A stretch of 64,000 nt of DNA from Zea mays (taxonomy: Eukaryota > Streptophyta > Magnoliopsida > Poales > Poaceae). This document shows, one piece after another, positions 1 through 11,025 of the stretch. Under the pieces are notes generated by a model. That model worked only from the letters and a program-made list of their open reading frames with translations. It was not told the DNA's origin and made no database searches. Each line of letters opens with the position of its first letter. Position 1 is the stretch's first letter. Location: NCBI RefSeq assembly GCF_902167145.1, contig NC_050099.1:7578434-7642433 (forward strand), written 5' to 3'. The translations under genes were made by a program, and so were the position numbers.

Positions 1-582
1 AGGCGTTCTCATCATCTGCCTGCGCACTTGACAGTTGCAGTCCGACCTAACAAAATACTATGATCTGTAATCAGCCATTACTGGCAGTAATCCTATAGCC
101 CTCAACCAAAGAAACTTGCATACATGGTAAGGTCAGAAAGGAAACATCATCCAACACTCGTCAAACAGAGATGATGTGAACCAGAATGGCAGACTGAAAA
201 GCATAGGCATATACGTAGACGACAACGGCCAGCCTAGAAGGGCCAATACGCAGTGCCAAACGAACCCACCTGGTAGAGATCATTTGTTGTGCAGAAACTA
301 CAATACCAAGTCAGCAATTAACAGTTGGTTATGATGCTACTGATCAAGATACAGAGCAACATTGCAAAGGATTTCGGATAGTTGGCGGATAGAGTTGGGC
401 TTGGGCATACCTGCCTTCAGTACAAGATTTCTGAAGATACATTGACAGCCTTCAGTACAATACTGTGTGGCAAGTCTTTCCCCTATCGGCTGAATTATCA
501 ATTAGCTAAGAAAGGAAAGTAACCAATCAACTAAGAAGGAAACTAAAAATCGGGCCACAATCTCACATAAGCCTGTCTTGGT
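1..582. other. no recognised feature
   Basis: I see no coding, RNA or repeat structure here that I can name. It lies 3' of the copia fragment that follows on the minus strand, so it could hold that element's degraded 3' end, but I see no LTR terminus. Confidence 0.3.
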
Positions 583-1560
583 TTATTTGACCTTGACGAT
601 GTCAATCTTGCCACGAATTTCAATGAACCATGTGCGTCCAAGTAACTTCGTCGGAATGTCCACAAGTTCTTCTTCGGTGCTCACATGATCCACGTAGATC
701 ATCCCATTCTTCACACAATCACAAATGAAATAGAATTTAGTGTCCATGTGCTTACTTCGACCATAAAGAATAAGTATTTTGTTGAGGCAATTGTGGACTG
801 AATGTTCGTCTTCAGCTGTCTTCAGCAACAGCGACTCAACTTTGATGCTAGTTATGTCCTCTAGCAGACACATGAGCCACACAACCTGGCATGCTCGAGC
901 GGTCTAGTCACACCCGCCATATACTCTACTTCACAAGTTGAGAGGACCATCGTCTTCTGTTTCTGATGCTGCCACGCAACAAGCATGTCTCCTAGAAAGA
1001 AGATAATGTTGTTGGTGCTTCTCCTCTCATCAATATCTTCCCAAGTCATTGTTCGTGTACCTGATTAGCATGTAGCCTGCCAACCTGTTGTTAGTTTTGC
1101 AGCACTTTGGGTAGATAGGGTTGTAGTCGACTGTGACGACAACGTAGCGTAGGGTGAGCCCCATGCTCTTGTCGCGGTCTCTCCATGAAGTAGCTCACAA
1201 AACCCACCGCAAACGTAGTGTCTGGCCTGGTATAAACTAGATAGCATAGACTCTCCACCAAATTTCTATACATCGTAGCATCAACCTCCAGTGTTGAGCT
1301 CTTTGTCAAGAGCTTCAGCCAGACCTCCATTGGTGTGTGTCATGGGTAATAGGTCCCCATGCCGGCCTTCTCCTATAGCGTACGAGTGTATGCCTCTTGC
1401 TCCAATGTGATGGAGTTGTGCTCTTGCTTGACCTCCAGATCAAAACAGAAGGACAAGAGACCAAGGTCGCTCATCCGGAATAGACGACACATGTACTCTT
1501 TGAAATCCGGAATAGATCAACATAGAAGGAAAGATAGAAGGTACCAAATAGAAGATTGCT
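583..1560 (-). mobile_element. Ty1/copia pol remnant (RT end and RNase H)
   Basis: Read on the minus strand in several frames, this matches the last third of a Ty1/copia polyprotein. From right to left there is a degraded stretch ending in EKAGMG, then the RT-connection signature (MYRNLVES...YTRPDTTFAVGFVS.FMERP), then RNase H (RRSTNNIIFFLG, LSTCEVEYMAG), then the RNase H C-terminus (RSKHMDTKFYFI, TEEELVDIPTKLLGR). The frames change between these blocks and at least two stops interrupt them, so the copy is dead. It is only about 1 kb long, and no LTR, PBS or target duplication was found. The order of motifs is family knowledge; the fragment itself is read directly. Confidence 0.8.
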
Positions 1561-2784
1561 AGGGAAGCGAGGAGTGAGTCCTAGCAGAATAGAGTATGTC
1601 TATCAGGTCATGACATTACGAGCCTAATACACAAGGATTTTTATAGAGGTTCAATCCATAGAGTGCATAAGACCCTCATCCCCTTGCTAATGGTAGATTA
1701 TTGTATGGAGGGTGTAAACTACCTCCTACTAGTGCCATCGTAAACACATTTCTTTGAAGTCTCTTGGCTTGAGTTTGGTCTTGAGAACCTTAATTGAATG
1801 ATGCTCTACCACTCTCTTTTATAGTCCAAAGGAGTGGTAGTATTACATGTATATAGTTCATATGGCTCTAGTCTATCATAGAGCCAATCGTCTATATCTT
1901 GTAACAGGATTGTATATCGTATCTTATGGTAGGATTGCTCCAATGTAATAATGTTGTTCTGCTCTTGATGTATTAATTGTTCCTTGTACCTTGTACTATA
2001 AGCACGATTCTCCATACTGTCCTATGCTGGCAACAAGGATCCTCCCAATCTTTGGACACACTAGATTTCATATCCAGATATTGCAATATGTTCTAAAGTA
2101 TATCTACATAGTGGCTCTAGGTACACTTACGTCGTGCATGTTAGGATAGAGGCATGCTCGTAATATCATATTAAATGCAATCGTTATAGAGGTTATCTCT
2201 CAGTAAGGCAACTACTATACTAGCCACCTAGATAAGCATTATGACCTATGGCATCAACCTTTGTGCATCGATCATGCTATCTGCAAGTGATTGGCCACTA
2301 ACACTGCTCTTCATGTCCTATCGTACTTTGAGGCACATCATAGACGTGGTTTGGGGGTTATACCGCGTGATTGGATTCCCGACTGAGTGCGCGCAGGCCC
2401 TGTGCATGCCGTTGACTGTGCATGTCTGATGATTGGTAGACTGCACCTGTGGATCCTAGTCTGCACGGACGGATGCAGCCCAGATGTTTTTTTTTGTCTG
2501 TAAGCCTGCATGCGGGGAGACGTGAAAAAAGAGATACTTTGTCTATCCAGGCTGCAGCGAGCCCGGCGTCCTAGAGCCTAGCTACCAATCACGTCCATAG
2601 GGTCGACCTGTGTAGTACTTGGGGGCCTAAAGTGTCTCGCATGCTACATTGTGTACATGTACGTCATGTCAGCTCTATAATGTCACACATTGCATATTAA
2701 TGTGTTATCCAAGATTTATCCGCTAAGTTATCGTATTAGGACAATCTTTAAGTCTTCTTAATGTAGGGCCCATGTCTCAATTAT
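1561..2784. other. no recognised gene; probable degraded repeat DNA
   Basis: There are short open frames only and no domain I recognise. The stretch 2350-2600 contains CGTGATTGG and its inverted partner CCAATCACG about 240 bases apart, which may be a decayed inverted-repeat element, but no target duplication is clear. Confidence 0.25.
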
Positions 2785-3170
2785 GTAGTGCCTTGGGTGG
2801 CCCTCGAAGTGTGAGGGGCCCTAGAGGATTATATTGTTAGATGTCCCAAGGCACGAGAGGCTCTAGGGGCTTATATTGCTAGATGTTCAAGGCATGAGGG
2901 GTCGCTAAAGCTTATACTCCTAGATGTCTAGCGCATGAGAGTCCCCGAGACATATAGTGCTAGACCCCAAGACGCGAGGGCCTCTCGGGCTTATACTACT
3001 AGTTACCCCGGGACACGAGGGGCCTCAGGGGCTTATACTAAGTGTGGGGTGCATTACATATTTACATATACTTCCAAGTGTCTCAAGGGGCAAGTGGCCC
3101 CTAGGGCTTCATCTGTAAGGTGCTCCAAGACATAGGGAGCATAGTGGGCTTAGGCTGGTAGGAAGCCCAT
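2785..3170 (+). repeat. degenerate ~55-bp tandem repeat
   Basis: About six or seven imperfect copies of a unit of roughly 50-60 bases follow one another. Each holds a GGCACGAGGG-like block, a GGGGCTTATA-like block and a CTAGATGTC-like block (for example near 2838, 2890, 2925, 2965 and 3010). Copies differ by substitutions and small indels, so the array is old. No open frame is maintained through it. Confidence 0.6.
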
Positions 3171-5048
3171 GGCGCAAAAAGGCTCCGAGGTTTAATTTCG
3201 TACGTCATGTCATGTGATCTAGTAGGTTTAGCTAGGAGGACCCTTGTATGAGCAATAATGAGGGCCGAAGATCTTCATTTCCTAAGGTCGAGGATGCCCC
3301 TCGTCATAGGATGCAAATAGTGGTGATTCTTTCATAATTGGCCTAAAATCAGTCTTCTTGGTGGGTAGAGGAGGGTATGCTCATTCTTGGACGCTGATAG
3401 GCCTTATGTCGGATCATCCACCAAATAATCTTGAAAATCCTTTGGTGGTCTTCTTCTCTATCTCAATGAATAGTTGTATAGAATGGGACAGAAACACTAT
3501 GTCTTTCTTTACCATTCGAATATGTTTATACAATTCGAGCTGCTCACAAGATGAAATAGTCATCATCATCTTATGATGAATCATCTAATTATTTCTCTAG
3601 AAGTGATTCTCCTCACTCATATCGACAACTAGGATGTACTTGCTTATGAATGATGGTAGTTTGTTGTGGCCAACAGGGAGAGGTCCACATGTAGCTGTGG
3701 CGAGTTGGGTGAGGCTATGGTTGTGCTTAAACATTGGATAAGGTTCGGTTCAGGTTTTAGGTTGATTGGCACGGCTCGTATCTGACCCGTGCCTCGTGTC
3801 GAGTCAGATCGAGTTGGCTCGTGCCTTTTTATTAAACATGTCGGATCGAGTCGTGTTTTTTTTAGGGTCAGTTTTTTCGAATTGAGTCTGGTTGGGTAAA
3901 AAAATATGGCATATACCTGGCTCATGAATTATTGTGGATAAGGAACTGTGGCTCGTACCTGTCTGTTGCATTGGTCGGATCGGGTTGAGCAGTCCATGCT
4001 TAAATGTACTAGTCGACTAGATTTAGCACGATCTCCTGCAAAAAAGACTATGTCCATCAAGAAAGTTGGTCTATTTGTTTATTCTTTAGAGTGATTTTGA
4101 AAGTTGATGGGGAAACCCTTGTTTACTCTCTCGATACTTTTTGACGGCTCTGAAAAATAATAATTTTGAAAAAAATGGGTACTCTTGAAAATGCTCTTAG
4201 ACTATTTTCAACAAATTATTCATCATCTTCTATTTCAAGCTAACTCAACTATATACACAATGCAATATATAATACAAAACAGTATTTTACACTGTCCATA
4301 TACACAATCTCAATCTGCTGGTTATAGTATTAGATCCCTTTGAATTGCGGATTTTTTTCACAAATATTGCATTATGTGGAATAAAATTAATTCCTATAAC
4401 TTTTTTTGCGATCCTGAGATTTCTGCGTTAGCAAAGCCCAAAGGGTACTTAGTTCAAAACACAAATATGTTTTCCTAGAATCATACAATAATTAAAGTGC
4501 TTAATAAATTCCTAAAGATTCTGCTAGTTATTTTCAAGAAGATTTCAGGTTCCAAAATGGCATTGGTAACGGCAAGTTCGCACGATTTTACGGATCTTTT
4601 CATCACGGTCAGACTTTTGTGGCACTTGTGCAGATACTGGAAACGCACCAGGGAGCACAGCAAGCAACACAACCAGAAACCAGATAAGGTTTAGCACCAC
4701 ACTGCTACTATCTCAATTCTCCTAACTAACAAGGTTCACCGCCTGAAACACAATATCACCGGTTCACCATCCACACTGCATAATTGATAATTCTACACTA
4801 CAACCTACAGGTATTCGTCGGACAAATATGTTACAGGACCGAGAGTCAGACACCAGGCGCAAGTCGCCATAATGCGAGTGAGACCCATCTCCTCGGCTGA
4901 AGATGAACTGGTGGGACCTTGCACTGCTAGCGGACCAAAAAGTGTCCACCTCGATACATTTGATCTCAGCTACACAAAAAACGCGGATGATCATCACAAA
5001 CATGTGTGTAATGTGAAGACTATACAAAGATTCAGAAGTGTTGAGTGT
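3171..5048. other. intergenic; degenerate repeat blocks and 3' flank of the HVA22-like gene
   Basis: No coding sequence is supported. At 3660-4000 the phrases GGCTCGT, GAGTCGTG, CGGATCGAG and their complements recur, as in degenerate subterminal repeats of DNA transposons. At about 4195-4325 the sequence resembles the MITE at 9745-9958 (shared ACAATGCA and CAAAACRGT blocks). The last few hundred bases before 5049 should contain the 3' UTR of the minus-strand gene; I could not fix a poly(A) site. Confidence 0.3.
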
Positions 5049-8000
5049 TTACCAGTCTAGGGGTCCTCGGTTCCAGTAGCTGTTTTCATCCTCAAAGATC
5101 ATGAAGCCGCTAGCCCATGGGTTCTGCTCAGGGTACGCCGCGTGGAAATCAGAGGATGGGTGCCAGTCACTGTTCGAGGCCTTGAGCTCCTTCTCAGGCT
5201 CCACCTCGGCGAACGTCACACGCTTGCCGGCCTTCTTTGCTGTATGTTCCTTTGGGTCTTCCAATGATTCCTGTTCTTTCGGATCCTTAAGCGCTTTCTT
5301 CAGTCCTTTAGAATCCTTTGGTGCTTTCTTCGGATCTTTCAGCGTTGCCTTCTTCTGTTCTTTGGAGTCCTTGGGTGACTTTGAAACCTTTGGTGGCTTT
5401 GGCTCCTTTGTATCTTTTGATGGCTTTGGTTGCTTTGCATCTTTTGATGGCTTCGGTTCTTTGGAATCCTTTGATGATTTTGTCTCTTTCTGATCCTTAG
5501 ATGATTTCCCAGACTGTTTAAATGGCTTGCCAGCCTGCAATACAGTTCACAAGACATCAGAACAACAATTGCCTGATTGTCATTTGGAACCAAAGAAGGA
5601 TCTCAGCTTGGCTTTATCAAAAGAGATAAGCAAATGGTCCACAGGAACCACTCAAATTTAAGAAAAACAACTACCTTCACCATATACAGCTGAACTAGCA
5701 TGACAGCTATCAATGAGTTTGCTACCTGAGGCCTGAGGGAGTACATAGTATGACCGTCAAAACTTTAGACTTAACGAAAAGGTAAGCATCACATATCAGT
5801 CAGCTGGGAACAATCATGAACAACTGCCACAGATTCATAGAATTTTGCGATGTTGTATAGTGCACGAAGTGGGGACAACTACATAAGGTTCATGTACCTT
5901 GTTCGCCAATTTCTTCAGCGCGTCAGTCCCATTTTCTTCAATGAACTTATCAAGTGCTGTGAGGAAGTCATCAGATTTCCCAAGAAGGCCTTTTTTCTGA
6001 GGGACATACCAAATGTTGACCATCTGGTTCTTTATGAAGGCAGGTCTCACATAATTCTGGTACACATAGGCTGCGCCATTGAAGTATGGCAAGACAAGCC
6101 AGCAAATAAAGATCAATTTCATTGAAGGCCAGAAAGGAAGCCTGTCAAAATGAAGCATGAGAAAGCCATGGAATTAGTGACCAAAATGCCATTATGATCC
6201 TTAAATACATATGTTCTAGTTACAATTAAAAAATCATGTCATTAGATGCAAAATCCCATGCAACTGCAGCTACAAAATCACCAACTCCTAGAATTTAAAC
6301 CAGAGGTGGTAAATATTGCAACTTCTATCACACATCATGGATGCTTTGACATCAAAGAAGCAAAAGCATATCTCCAGACAGGTGTTTGTCATTTGGATCA
6401 AAATTAAAAATAAATACGTGAAGATTCACGGTAACCCAGTCCATATTACACGAAATAGAACAGTCTGTAGTCTGACATTTTTTTAGAAACAAAGCAAGGA
6501 TTACAAGAGTAAGATGTACAATTGCTTGATAGTGTAAATTACTTAATGTTTATATTTATATATACTCAATTTGTCTGAAAGTCCTAAGATATATAAACAA
6601 CAAATAGGCCTTTAGAGAAGTATCTGCAACTTTCACACTGAATAGTGAACTGACACTAAAAACAATATAACCGACACAGCAGTACTCACCACTGAATAAT
6701 TGATGCAAATGTGAGTTCAAACAATGTTATTAGTGAGTACAGGACCCAATATGTGAGCCATTGTTGATCATCCACAGGAGATTTGGTCTCTATTGCCTTA
6801 ATGGAAGCATACCTATAAGTTGTAGTAACAGTTACATTTGTGTTTGGCTCGTTAAAGTTGAGTTTGTAGCAATAAATACAAGTGATGAACAACTTACAAA
6901 GGATAAGCCAATGCCACCAAAGGCCTGCAAAGGAAAACGTGCAAAGTTAAAGCATGCATTTTCAATTCATAATGATTGCTTATGGAGTTATGATCCAGAA
7001 GAAATAAACTTTCAGAAAGAGGAAACGTTAAACACTTAAACTCAGAAACGAGTGGCACTAGTCCACCTCCTGTGATACATCTAACATTAGATTGTTAGTA
7101 GCAGCAAATCATCAGTGCACTCCAACAGGGAGGCAAATGAATACTCACAAGAAACTTATTCGCCACCTGCGACTGCTATACATCTACCATAGATTGTTTG
7201 CTTAGATAAGTTTTTACACGTTACAGCACAGTAACATCAAGAAGCGTCAAAACACGCTGGTCCAAACATAGCCACATGAACCACAGTATCAGTACTGAAC
7301 GTGACACTAGTTAGTCTTCATGAATAAATGAAGCTCGATGTACCTCGGTACAGCACACATCGATCCATGTTAAGGTTTAAATTTTAATACATCCTGGTCC
7401 CAGAACCGTACACCCATTTTTTTAATGGTATGTCAGAGTCACTACGAGACATAATCCACGATCCACTAAACTATAAGAAACAGGACCAGATTGTGCCGAG
7501 CCACTCTCCACCATGTGACCTAACTTGCTGCGTGGAAAGGAATGTGAAACAGCCAAAAAGATAAGACTAGACAGTAGACAAGGGAAGAGCAGAAACCATT
7601 CTGGAAAGTGGAATTGGGCCAACAAACCTACAATTACCAGGCACTAGCAAAACTACAAACCTAAAGCAGCCCCTTTTATAAAGGGCTGAGGTAAAGGTAG
7701 GAACTGACAGAAGTCGGCAGCTGAATTCAGAATCCAATCTTGGTGACCTACATCAGAGGCGACTCGTGCATGACGGCCTAACTTTTCATTCTGGGCAAAG
7801 ACCAAGGAGGGCTTGCATCGAGAAAAGTTGTGAATCGGATTGAAAGAGAAATTTGCTGATGCAGGTGAAAATGTAGACCGGGAGACATGAACACTGCAAA
7901 AACCAAACTCGGTACGCATTCAAGAACGTCAACAATCGAGTTCTTTTTTTTACCAAAGAAACTCGAAAAGAAAAAAAAAATCCAATTTTCCTGCAAAATA

Positions 8001-8401
8001 ATGCCGGCATCGCTACAGAATGGCGATTCACATGGCTGATTGAGGCGGCGCAACAAGATTTTACAGGTAACTGAACCGTACCGAGAAGGATTTCTTGTCA
8101 GGCGCCGCGCAAGAGTTCTCGAAATCGAAACATGACGCCGACTATAACCTACGCCATTGTGCCGATATAAACTCCCGGTATGTTTGAGGAACAAAACGAG
8201 GGCTACTTTAACAATGCCGGACATCTAAAGCATCCGGATTCATCGACCAGACAAACGTTCTAACGACCGGATATAAAGAACTAAAAGATGGAGGAGGGGC
8301 CCGGAGAGAAAAGACGGTTCCTGGGAGAGCAGAGCCCTGACTGACCCTGCAAGGACGTCGAAGTTGTTGGCGAAGACCTTGAGCAGAGATCCGGAGCCCA
8401 T
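5049..8401 (-). CDS. HVA22-like protein (TB2/DP1/HVA22 family)
   Basis: Five exons join in frame on the minus strand: 8401-8346, 6924-6898, 6812-6690, 6141-5898 and 5534-5049, each bounded by GT and AG. The product is 311 aa. Residues 1-19 (MGSGSLLKVFANNFDVLAG) fit the family start and fix the ATG at 8401. Residues ~20-100 are the TB2/DP1/HVA22 domain, with the hallmarks YPLYASIKAIE, DDQQWLTYWVLYS, LPFWPSMKLI and NGAAYVYQNYVRP, and two hydrophobic hairpins. Residues 151-311 are a Lys/Pro/Ser/Asp-rich tail of repeated KDxKxPKPSKD-type units, ending GPLDW. The family consists of ER membrane-shaping proteins related to yeast Yop1 and human REEP5; barley HVA22 is induced by ABA and stress. The closest match I recall is Arabidopsis HVA22a. 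Exon 2 is only 27 nt. A TATA-like stretch lies near 8737-8747 on the minus strand. Family is certain; the subfamily letter is an inference. Confidence 0.95.
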
Positions 8402-8870
8402 CGCCGTCTCTGGAACTCCAAATCGGCGCCACTGAAGAACTGGGAACGAGGGGGTGTATCGGGAGAATCCTGGCTCCGGATGGCCGCGGCGTTCTTGAAC
8501 CCCGCCGCTTTCTCTATCTCCCTCCGCTCCTCCCCCTTTCGGTGCTTTGGGGGTCTCGAGGGGAGCGAAAACAGGGGAGGAGAGAGGAAAGTGCGGTGGG
8601 AGAGTGGAGTGGACAGTGGAGTGCAGCAGACGAGACGACGGCAGACCGGCGTGGCGGTGACGAGACCGAGACCAAGCAGAGCACCAGCACGGATACAGAG
8701 GACAAGGTTATGCAAATAGGGCCCTGGAAACTTATTTTATTATATGCCGTAGGATATACTAATTTTCTATCAATTAATTAGTAGAACCAAATGTAGCACG
8801 AGCACACTGGGGTCTATGTACTCTGAAACTTAATTTAATTGTATTGTTCTTGGTATGCCACTGTATTACT
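8402..8870 (-). promoter_or_regulatory. 5' UTR and presumed core promoter of the HVA22-like gene
   Basis: The GC-rich stretch to about 8700 reads as a 5' UTR on the minus strand. An A/T-rich TATA-like run (ATATAATAAAATAAG on the minus strand) sits about 335-345 bases upstream of the ATG. No transcription start can be fixed from sequence alone, and minus-strand open frames starting upstream (for example at 8715) could act as upstream ORFs if transcribed. Confidence 0.35.
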
Positions 8871-9520
8871 ATGGATTGGATATCCATCGGATATCCGATC
8901 CGACGGAGCCGGATATGGATACATGTTTTGACTCGTGGGTTAGACCCGAATCCGACCCGAAGTCGGACGGACACGAATTAGGATATTACCTTCTACCTGC
9001 GGGTTATCCGTTGGATATCCGAAATCGACCCATAGTGTATTTTTTGGCCTGCCCCATATTACATACCAAAGAACAAATCCTAACACCATAAACCCCACCA
9101 CGCATAACGCTCCCAAATTCCGACTGTTGGCTACTCCTTATAGCCTTGATGGCTTCCTGCGTTGTGCCCGCACTTCCAAGTCTCATAGACCGTAACACCA
9201 CTGATGGTTGGCCCTTCCAAGCTCTAATGCTCCTAACCTAGGACCGCAAACCCATAATAATTCTTTTATTAAGTTTTAATTGTGTATGATGGTGAATTGA
9301 GAAGAAATTTGACTAATATGATATTGAATTATTGAATAAGTGATTGTGTCTGTCATATCCAACGGATATCCGAAACCTGTCCGAAATCTTATGGGCACAG
9401 GCATAGATATAAATTTCTACCCGTGGGTACGGCCGCGGGCAAATATTAGGTGCAACCACACGGAGGTTGCGGACATATATTTGCAATATCCGATCCGAAT
9501 TCAATCTGTTGCCATTCCTA
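8871..9520. repeat. cluster of GGATATCCG-type motifs, probable decayed DNA transposon
   Basis: The palindromic word GGATATCC and close variants recur near 8878, 8890, 9010 and 9362, with CCGATCCGA at 8896 and 9488 and CCCGTGGGTACGGCCGCGGG-like words near 9419. Both ends carry ATATCCGATCCGA in the same orientation, and an ordinary A/T-rich segment lies between. Such degenerate subterminal motif clusters are typical of plant DNA transposons. I found no terminal repeat or target duplication, so the class is not assigned. Confidence 0.4.
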
Positions 9521-9744
9521 TATATTACCCTATCGTGTTTTGACTCGTGATGTCTTTTCTAATCTGTCGTCGTCTGTTTCATGTTGACATAATGTCCTTT
9601 TTATCATGAGGTGCTTACTAAAAATCATTGTTGTCCAAAAATGTCCATCAAGTTTGTGTGGTAAAAATTGACGGATATTTGGAAATGCATCCATCAAACA
9701 ATTGTCTGGATATTAACATGACGTTTAGTACTGTAATTAGACCA

Positions 9745-9958
9745 TCTATAGCAGTTTACCCATATTCAAGTTATACTATATAAACATTACAATTTACAAT
9801 GCAAAACGGTGTTTTTATTGACATATAGGTGCAATGTACAGGCGTACAACAGTTCACTCATATGGTCACCAAAAACACCTTTTGCATTTTAGATTGTATT
9901 GTTTGTAGAGTTGAGTTTGAATTTGAGTATGAGTATAGATAAGCTGTTGGAGATAGTA
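9745..9958. mobile_element. MITE-like element with ~25-bp imperfect inverted ends
   Basis: The left end reads ACCATCTATAGCAGTTTACC. The reverse complement of the right end reads ACTATCTCCAACAGCTTATC. The ends match over roughly 25 bases with several differences. Sequence near 54058-54166 shares the right half (GTCACCWAAAACACC, GAGTTTGAATWT..GAGTA..TAAGCTGYTG), and sequence near 4195-4325 shares part of the left half, so this is a small repeat family. The target duplication is unclear. Confidence 0.5.
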
Positions 9959-10088
9959 TTATTGACTACAGCTATACAAAACACACTATACCAAATAAAG
10001 TAGTGTTGCTACTTTGTAAGCATGTTTCATTGAGCTTGCCAAAAATAAGCGTTAGGACAAATGGTGCAAAGTGTTTAACTAAAACCTA

Positions 10089-10332
10089 GGCAACGACTGT
10101 TATGCAAGCAGTCCTTCTGTGCAAGCGTACAAGCAAATCATCTGATTCATTAGATTACGATTCAACCACAGTTACAACCATGGTTTATTAGGGGTTTTTT
10201 ATAAAGATTATTGAGCTGTTGGTGGAAGGGTTTAAGTGTTAAATATGACCTATGGTTGAATCACGATCTAATAGATCAGATGATTTACTTGCACGCTTGC
10301 ACAGAAGGACTGGTTGCATAGCGGTCGTTCCC
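10089..10332. mobile_element. Mutator-type MITE (~80-bp TIRs, 9-bp TSD)
   Basis: The left terminal repeat starts GGCAACGACTGTTATGCAAG. The reverse complement of the right end starts GGGAACGACCGCTATGCAAC. The two arms stay about 90% alike for roughly 80 bases, up to GATTCAACCA. The element is 244 bp and is flanked by perfect copies of TAAAACCTA (10080-10088 and 10333-10341). A 9-bp duplication with long terminal inverted repeats is the signature of Mutator-superfamily insertions. It has no coding capacity, so it is non-autonomous. Confidence 0.88.
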
Positions 10333-10341
10333 TAAAACCTA

Positions 10342-10986
10342 TACATAATTACTCCATTAGTGGCTTTAACCGTACAAAAATATATTTTTCCAATAACTAG
10401 CTGCTGCTTTAAAGCGTTCCAAATAAGGACTGAAATGCAATTCCATGAGAGTAGGTGGGTAGTAAAGAGGTGATGTGATAATTGCACGGCTGGGATTCCA
10501 TTTCTTTGCCCTGGGCCCTGGCCCACGCACCTGCTTGCGGCCTCAGCCAATGGAGATAATTCGCCGCTCGTCGGTTTATTTTATTCATCCATACAATATT
10601 TTCCTGTGTTTATGCCTGTGTATCTCCCGAGATCTTGCCTGATCTGGAATTTCAGTGTTCTTGTGCATGCATGGTTTCGATTATATTGTAGATTTAGAAT
10701 TTGTTCGGTTAGGAGTTAATCAAAATTAATTAAAAAGATTAATTTTCTTGCTAGTCAAACTTAAGTAAAAGATGATTTAATCACTCACAATTCTTTCCCT
10801 ATTACAACCGAATAAGGCCATGCATTATTACTCCGCTTACCACTATTGTGGGATTGTAAATATATCTTAAAATATTTGGTGTTTTATATTATTCTAAGTT
10901 GAACCGTCAAAATTGTCGATTACTTACCTAAGTATTTTTTATTAATTATTATTATTTAGATAAAAAAATCAATTGACCATCACATA

Positions 10987-10989
<3 letters not shown>
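10342..10989. other. intergenic, with a possible Tourist-like remnant
   Basis: No gene is supported. At 10690-10819 the ends TTGTTCGGTTAGGAG and AACCGAATAAGGCC form an imperfect inverted pair like Heartbreaker/Tourist MITEs, but I could not find a clean 3-bp target duplication. Confidence 0.35.

Positions 10990-11022
<33 letters not shown>
10990..11022. repeat. (AT)n microsatellite
   Basis: An uninterrupted AT dinucleotide run of about 33 bases forms the left border of the element at 11023-13258. Confidence 0.9.

Positions 11023-11025
<3 letters not shown>

Noticed and set aside
5101..5493. Plus-strand open frame rich in Phe/Ser/Gly opposite the last HVA22 exon
   Set aside because: It is the complement of the repetitive Lys-rich tail; its composition and lack of any splice or start context make it a shadow.
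8281..8715. Minus-strand 144-codon frame starting upstream of the HVA22 ATG
   Set aside because: It runs through the 5' UTR and exon 1 in a different frame and has no family similarity; the ATG at 8401 gives the conserved N-terminus.
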